A program made the translations under genes and the position numbers. Below, in pieces: positions 41,396-43,046 of a stretch of DNA of 43,046 bases. Position 1 is the stretch's first letter. Each line of letters opens with the position of its first letter. This DNA comes from Ruminococcus sp. GTDB taxonomy: Bacteria; Bacillota; Clostridia; Oscillospirales; Ruminococcaceae. The stretch is from positions 1-43,046 of the forward strand of contig NZ_JAILNU010000077.1 of assembly GCF_024691275.1 (NCBI RefSeq), read 5' to 3'. The notes beneath the pieces are model-generated. The model did not search any database. It saw only the letters and a list, made by a program, of their open reading frames with translations, and was not told the origin of the DNA.

Positions 41396-42286
41396 TCAGA
41401 ATTTTACTTGTTCGGGGTAACAATCAAAGATGAGCTTCTCCGGAATATGGCAGAAAATATCAACGATCTCACTATCGAGCTGAGTTCCGGAAACATCGCG
41501 GATAATTCTAATAGCTTCTTCATGGGAGCCTGCTTCACTGTATGAGCGCTTCATTGTGATAGCGGAGTAAGTGTCGGCAACAGCGATAATACGCGAAGCA
41601 AGAGGAATCTTCGAGCCTTTCAGGCCATAGTAGCCGCTGCCGTCGATCCTTTCGTGGTGATATAATATCCATGGAACGATATCGCTGAAAGAGTTAAGAG
41701 GTTCGAGGATATTAACGCCGATCTGCGGGTGCTTTTTCATGATGCCCCATTCATCTGAGTCGAGTCTTCCTGGTTTGTTCAGAATTCGTTCAGGAACACC
41801 GAGTTTGCCGACATCATGCATAAGAGCGGCGTATTCGAGACTAATCAAATTGATCTCATGCTTTTCGTGGTAAGGCAAATGCTCATAGATAAGCATAGTC
41901 AGATGCTGAACATGACGGCTGTGACCGTTAAGGTTAGGGTCACGGGCATCAATTACGCCGATAAGGAGCTCGGCAATGTCAATGCTACGAGCCTTGGTGC
42001 GGTTCATAAGAACGAACATAATAGTTATCATGATAGCAGCAAAAATGCTTCCGCTGAAAAGAAGGGCTGCGATCATAAGATCAGGCTTCATCTTAAAAGT
42101 GATGAAAAGATATGCGATAAGGAAAAACATGAGAAGCACCAGGGCGATATTCTTCCAGAATCGTATCCTGCCGCGGCCTGCTGAAAGAACATCTCTCAAC
42201 GAGCGTAAAAAGCCGACATATTTCCAGATGTTAACGATCATCTGCAAAATGCCGATGGTCAACAATGTATAAATAAATATCAGCAA
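41396..42286 (-). CDS. Membrane HD-GYP-type phosphohydrolase
   Basis: This 296-residue protein has three membrane helices (about 3-22, 46-64 and 70-95) and a cytoplasmic HD-GYP domain (about 105-285). The metal-binding HD is at H157-D158 with Lys161, and HHE at 210-212 is followed by DG at 215-216. The GYP signature reads GYY-GLKG: the Pro is replaced and one residue is missing relative to GYPxGLxG. The family hydrolyses cyclic di-GMP and sometimes other nucleotides. The start is TTG 42286 with CCTCC (GGAGG on the minus strand) at 42295-42299, 8 nt upstream. Confidence 0.88.
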   Translation of the reverse strand: MLIFIYTLLTIGILQMIVNIWKYVGFLRSLRDVLSAGRGRIRFWKNIALVLLMFFLIAYLFITFKMKPDLMIAALLFSGSIFAAIMITIMFVLMNRTKARSIDIAELLIGVIDARDPNLNGHSRHVQHLTMLIYEHLPYHEKHEINLISLEYAALMHDVGKLGVPERILNKPGRLDSDEWGIMKKHPQIGVNILEPLNSFSDIVPWILYHHERIDGSGYYGLKGSKIPLASRIIAVADTYSAITMKRSYSEAGSHEEAIRIIRDVSGTQLDSEIVDIFCHIPEKLIFDCYPEQVKF

Positions 42287-42338
42287 TCAAATTACCTCCC
42301 CCCAGAGTATTTTTAATTGCTCTTAAAAACTATATAAT

Positions 42339-42367
42339 AGTATATCACAAGTGAAATAAAAAATCAA
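42339..42367 (-). promoter_or_regulatory. Promoter of the HD-GYP gene
   Basis: On the minus strand TTGATT (42362-42367), a 17-nt spacer, and TATACT (42339-42344), about 53 nt upstream of the start codon. Confidence 0.7.
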
Positions 42368-42655
42368 TACAAAAAGAAATAAAATTTGGGGATTTAAACT
42401 GTAAAAAATGTTGCCGTGATAAATGCGGTATTTTTGTCATCATGAGGAAAGAATTTATATGGAAATGTACTGAATATGCGTTGGAAGAACTCTGAAAGAT
42501 ATGATAAATAAAATACACAAAGTAAATTTGAACATAAATCCGATTAGATGAAATGATATTTTGTTGATGATTCTTGCTGCTGAGCGTTCTTTTAGAGAAA
42601 TAAGAATAATGTCCGTTATTTCGCACAAAAATACTGCTGGATTGTAATATAAGTT
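42368..42655. other. AT-rich gene-free region
   Basis: I see no gene, RNA or clear repeat here. The short ORFs have no SD and A/T-driven composition. It lies between the HD-GYP promoter and the rRNA promoters. Confidence 0.5.
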
Positions 42656-42659
42656 TGAT

Positions 42660-42688
42660 TTGACAAATCGCAAAATGGGTGCTATAAT
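42660..42688 (+). promoter_or_regulatory. Tandem rRNA promoter P1
   Basis: TTGACA (42660-42665), 17-nt spacer, TATAAT (42683-42688): both hexamers and the spacing match the SigA consensus exactly. Confidence 0.9.
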
Positions 42689-42756
42689 ATAAACACTGAC
42701 CGACACGGAGAGTCAATACGACGAAAAAAATTCTGAAAAGAAAATGGAAAAAGTAC

Positions 42757-42785
42757 TTGACAAACCGAAAGGGAAGTGATATAAT
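42757..42785 (+). promoter_or_regulatory. Tandem rRNA promoter P2
   Basis: TTGACA (42757-42762), 17-nt spacer, TATAAT (42780-42785), preceded by an A-rich stretch (42722-42752) that looks like an UP element. It shares extended sequence with P3. Confidence 0.9.
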
Positions 42786-42852
42786 ATATAGGCTGCTCTA
42801 AAGCGGTTGAGTATGAAGGAAAAAATTTCCGAAAGAAATTTTGAAAAAGTAC

Positions 42853-42881
42853 TTGACAAAGCGAAGAGAAAGTGATATAAT
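42853..42881 (+). promoter_or_regulatory. Tandem rRNA promoter P3
   Basis: TTGACA (42853-42858), 17-nt spacer, TATAAT (42876-42881). Its -10/-35 hexamers sit exactly 96 bp downstream of those of P2, and the flanks (GAAAAAGTACTTGACAAA) are shared, so the two probably arose by duplication. Confidence 0.9.
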
Positions 42882-42887
42882 AATTAA

Positions 42888-43046
42888 GCTCTCTGAGAGA
42901 GAGTGATACAGCATCTTGAAAATTGAACAATGCGAATAAGAAAAGTAACGACCCTTGAGATTCCTTTTTAGAGAATAAAGAGGAAAGTCAAGAAAAGACT
43001 TTAAAAAACACAAAGTAATAACGCAAGCGTTATTGAACAGGATTAG
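42888..43046 (+). other. 5' leader of an rRNA operon (16S gene beyond the window)
   Basis: After P3 comes a leader with ATCTTGAAAATTGAACAA (near 42913-42930), resembling the antitermination-type leader found before Firmicute 16S genes. A 6-bp AAAGTC/GACTTT hairpin (about 42985-43002) and a perfect 8-bp AATAACGC/GCGTTATT hairpin (43017-43034) follow. No 16S 5' end is reached before 43046. The rRNA assignment rests on promoter strength and leader layout. Confidence 0.75.

Noticed and set aside
41294..41545. Plus-strand 83-residue open frame after glgA
   Set aside because: It runs through two terminator hairpins and the antisense of the HD-GYP gene, without an SD.
42345..43013. Minus-strand open frames in the rRNA promoter region
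   Set aside because: They have AT-driven composition and no SD, and they overlap three consensus promoters and the leader on the plus strand.
1..43046. tRNA genes, insertion sequences, prophage or defence genes
   Set aside because: No tRNA-like cloverleaf, transposase, integrase, flanking direct repeat or recognised defence domain was seen in either strand.

Overview
The window looks like a chromosome segment from a cellulolytic Ruminococcus-type Firmicute (Oscillospiraceae/Ruminococcaceae). The grounds are AGGAGG-type ribosome binding sites, SigA-type promoters, a glycoside hydrolase family 9 (GH9) cellulase, a SpoIIE-like phosphatase, the Firmicute glgB-glgC-glgD-glgA order and the gene families present. 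The genus is inferred from gene content; no 16S rRNA sequence lies inside the window.

Layout. (1) 1-3801: the 3' end of an acidic protein, an intrinsic terminator, then an HlyB-like exporter with an inactive C39 domain and an HlyD-like adaptor. Together these look like a type I secretion locus in a Gram-positive. (2) 3863-4783: a Nudix hydrolase with its own promoter. (3) 4793-8329, minus strand: a Thr/Gly-rich membrane-anchored repeat protein and a GH9 cellulase with a C-terminal membrane anchor. (4) 8537-10825: a guanylate-kinase-like protein and a soluble UDP-sugar 4,6-dehydratase. (5) 10844-32841: 24 same-strand genes with no gap above 16 nt, probably one very long transcription unit. It starts with mscS, a variant metallophosphoesterase, two flavoproteins, a beta-propeller-like protein, an 87-residue protein and rsmA. 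It then runs directly into an 18-gene anaerobic cobalamin block (17 recognised cobalamin genes and a CobU-like paralogue) ending in cbiC. (6) 32945-35179: a SpoIIE-like phosphatase. (7) 35369-41340: the glycogen operon glgBCDA. (8) 41396-42286, minus strand: a membrane HD-GYP protein. (9) 42287-43046: no gene, but three perfect tandem consensus promoters and a leader typical of an rRNA operon whose 16S gene should begin just beyond the window.

How the genes work together. The cobalamin block covers nearly every step from precorrin-2/cobalt-factor II to coenzyme B12: CbiL, H, F, G, D, J, ET and C for the corrin ring; CbiA and CbiP for amidations; CbiB and CobD for the aminopropanol arm; CobU, S, T and C for the nucleotide loop. 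Cobalt chelation, uroporphyrinogen III methylation and corrinoid adenosylation are not encoded here. No gap in the array is long enough for a cobalamin riboswitch, and the block is translationally coupled to rsmA. The glg operon makes and branches glycogen, with GlgC probably paired with the degenerate GlgD. GH9 supplies cell-surface cellulose degradation.

The observations I rate highest are the Gram-positive type I secretion locus with a terminator between substrate and exporter, the embedded riboswitch-free cobalamin array with a 5'-UTR inverted repeat, the paired CobU-like proteins with complementary motif loss, the metallophosphoesterase with two substituted metal-ligand motifs, a GlgA lacking the usual lysine before GGL, and the triple perfect rRNA promoters. 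I found no clearly new multi-gene defence system or mobile element.
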